This document shows, piece by piece, positions 4,776 through 5,189 of a stretch of DNA of 5,189 bases. A program made the translations under genes and the position numbers. Origin of the DNA: an uncultured Eubacteriales bacterium. GTDB lineage: Bacteria > Bacillota_A > Clostridia > Lachnospirales > Lachnospiraceae. Under the pieces are notes generated by a model, which saw nothing but the letters and a program-made list of their open reading frames with translations, made no database searches and had not been told where the DNA came from. The stretch lies in NCBI GenBank assembly GCA_902803345.1, contig CADCPV010000295.1, positions 1-5,189 of the forward strand, given 5' to 3'. The stretch's first letter is position 1, and every line of letters begins with the position of its first letter.

Positions 4776-4791
4776 CAGGACTTTTCAGGAC
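4776..4791 (+). repeat. Two CAGGAC direct repeats spaced one helical turn apart
   Basis: CAGGAC occurs at 4776-4781 and 4786-4791, a 10-bp period, directly upstream of the putative -10 of the plus-strand gene and covering its -35 zone. Tandem half-sites in phase are a common layout for an activator operator. A third, looser AGGAC lies near 4753. This may be chance in a short purine-rich tract. Confidence 0.3.
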
Positions 4792-4799
4792 ATACGGTG

Positions 4800-4829
4800 T
4801 ATACTCGACATGAAAGAAAAATCAGGAGG
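4800..4829 (+). promoter_or_regulatory. Candidate -10 and ribosome binding site of the plus-strand gene
   Basis: TATACT (4800-4805) matches the -10 consensus at 5 of 6 bases, but no convincing -35 stands 16-18 nt upstream. AGGAGG (4824-4829) is 6 nt before ATG 4836 and firmly supports that start. A transcript beginning near 4812 would have a leader of only about 24 nt. Confidence 0.55.
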
Positions 4830-4835
4830 CGAAAG

Positions 4836-5189
4836 ATGGAACAATCAATTCTGGACTGGCTGCTCGAGGAGAACACCCCGGAAGTACGGCTGAGGGCGCT
4901 GAAAGAATATGAAAAACTGCCGGAGGATGATGAGCGCATCATCGCATGCAAAAAGAGCCTGCTCATGAGCAAGACCTATGAACGCGGACTGAAAAAACTC
5001 AGGAAAGATAAGCCCTGGGACAAATATGACGCCATCATGGCCTTTGCGGAATGGGGGCTGACGCGCGAGGATATCGGACAGGATATTGACGATGAGGTGT
5101 TCGGGCTCATCGAGCGCACGGGTTTCAAAATGCTTTGCGGAGAACCTCTTCTTCTGCGGAATCTTGTCAAATTAGGCTACTATTCGGAA
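4836..5189 (+). CDS. N-terminal part of an all-alpha (prenyltransferase/terpenoid-cyclase-like or HEAT-like) protein
   Basis: This is an open frame of 118 codons without a stop, running off the right edge. The start ATG has a perfect AGGAGG 6 nt upstream. The sequence is helical with a repeat flavour. SILDWLLEENTPEVRLRALKEY at the N-terminus is kept short of a full motif quotation here as WLLEENTPEVRLRAL (9-23), which resembles the first helix of clostridial proteins with the alpha-alpha barrel prenyltransferase/terpenoid-cyclase fold. A second part has KYDAIMAFAEWGLTREDI (about 64-81) and then GFKMLCGEPLLLRNLVKLGY, the usual helix-loop-helix of that fold. There is no signal peptide, so it is likely cytoplasmic. 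Catalytic residues, if any, lie beyond the window. It is transcribed divergently from the sigma genes, and a functional link is not shown. A HEAT-repeat scaffold is the main alternative. Confidence 0.72.
   Translation, partial: MEQSILDWLLEENTPEVRLRALKEYEKLPEDDERIIACKKSLLMSKTYERGLKKLRKDKPWDKYDAIMAFAEWGLTREDIGQDIDDEVFGLIERTGFKMLCGEPLLLRNLVKLGYYSE

Larger units (their letters stand above)
4482..4835. other. Divergent intergenic region with sigma 1 leader and plus-strand gene promoter
   Basis: This 354-bp stretch lacks a conventional-length gene. From left to right it holds the sigma 1 ribosome binding site, an AT-rich segment without an obvious promoter (4495-4570), a long inverted repeat (4571-4619), a 27-codon minus-strand ORF with a strong Shine-Dalgarno (4592-4675), a minus-strand promoter candidate (4700-4728), and the promoter area of the plus-strand gene (about 4776-4829). 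If transcription of sigma 1 starts near 4693, its leader is about 210 nt and contains both the small ORF and the hairpin. Confidence 0.7.

Noticed and set aside
4592..4972. The full 126-codon minus-strand frame including the small leader ORF
   Set aside because: Its upstream part is antisense to the plus-strand gene at 4836 and its composition is low-complexity Ser/Phe. Only the last 27 codons follow a real ribosome binding site.
4976..5170. A 64-codon minus-strand open frame at the right edge
   Set aside because: It is antisense to the well-supported plus-strand gene and has no ribosome binding site.

Overview
The window looks like part of a chromosome from a Gram-positive anaerobe of the class Clostridia, probably Oscillospiraceae or a relative. 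This is inferred from strong AGGAGG-type ribosome binding sites, the style of ECF sigma factors paired with short-headed membrane anti-sigma proteins, and a lipoprotein with a clostridial Ig-like domain. No rRNA, tRNA, CRISPR array or transposase gene is visible.

Layout: nearly everything lies on the minus strand and reads from right to left. Two sigma modules stand in tandem. Module 1 is an ECF sigma factor (3921-4481) that overlaps by an ATGA junction a membrane protein (2509-3924). That protein has a short cytoplasmic anti-sigma-like head, one membrane helix and a complete extracytoplasmic serpin domain. Module 2 follows after about 100 bp: a second ECF sigma factor (1819-2406), a single-pass membrane protein with a related head but an unrelated outer domain (1101-1790), a lipoprotein with a C-terminal Ig-like domain (215-1045), and possibly a 20-codon ORF joined to the lipoprotein by another ATGA overlap (156-218). 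A strong hairpin with A- and T-runs on its two sides (95-134) closes the cluster.

To the right of module 1 is a 354-bp divergent intergenic region (4482-4835). It holds a minus-strand promoter candidate, a 27-codon ORF with a perfect Shine-Dalgarno, and a long inverted repeat that encloses the stop of that ORF. All three lie in the presumptive leader of the first sigma gene. On the other side a plus-strand gene starts at 4836 and runs off the window. It resembles all-alpha prenyltransferase/terpenoid-cyclase-fold or HEAT-like proteins.

How it may work (inference): each membrane protein would hold its sigma factor at the membrane until its outer domain senses a signal. In module 1 the sensor is a serpin, a suicide protease inhibitor that changes shape irreversibly when attacked. 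The most interesting reading is therefore a one-shot sensor of extracellular proteases that releases an ECF sigma factor. The reactive-centre hinge is canonical for an inhibitory serpin, but the normally conserved P17 Glu/strand-5A Lys salt bridge appears charge-swapped (Arg416/Glu362). The start codons of sigma 1 and of the serpin are best placed 6 nt inside the longest open frames.
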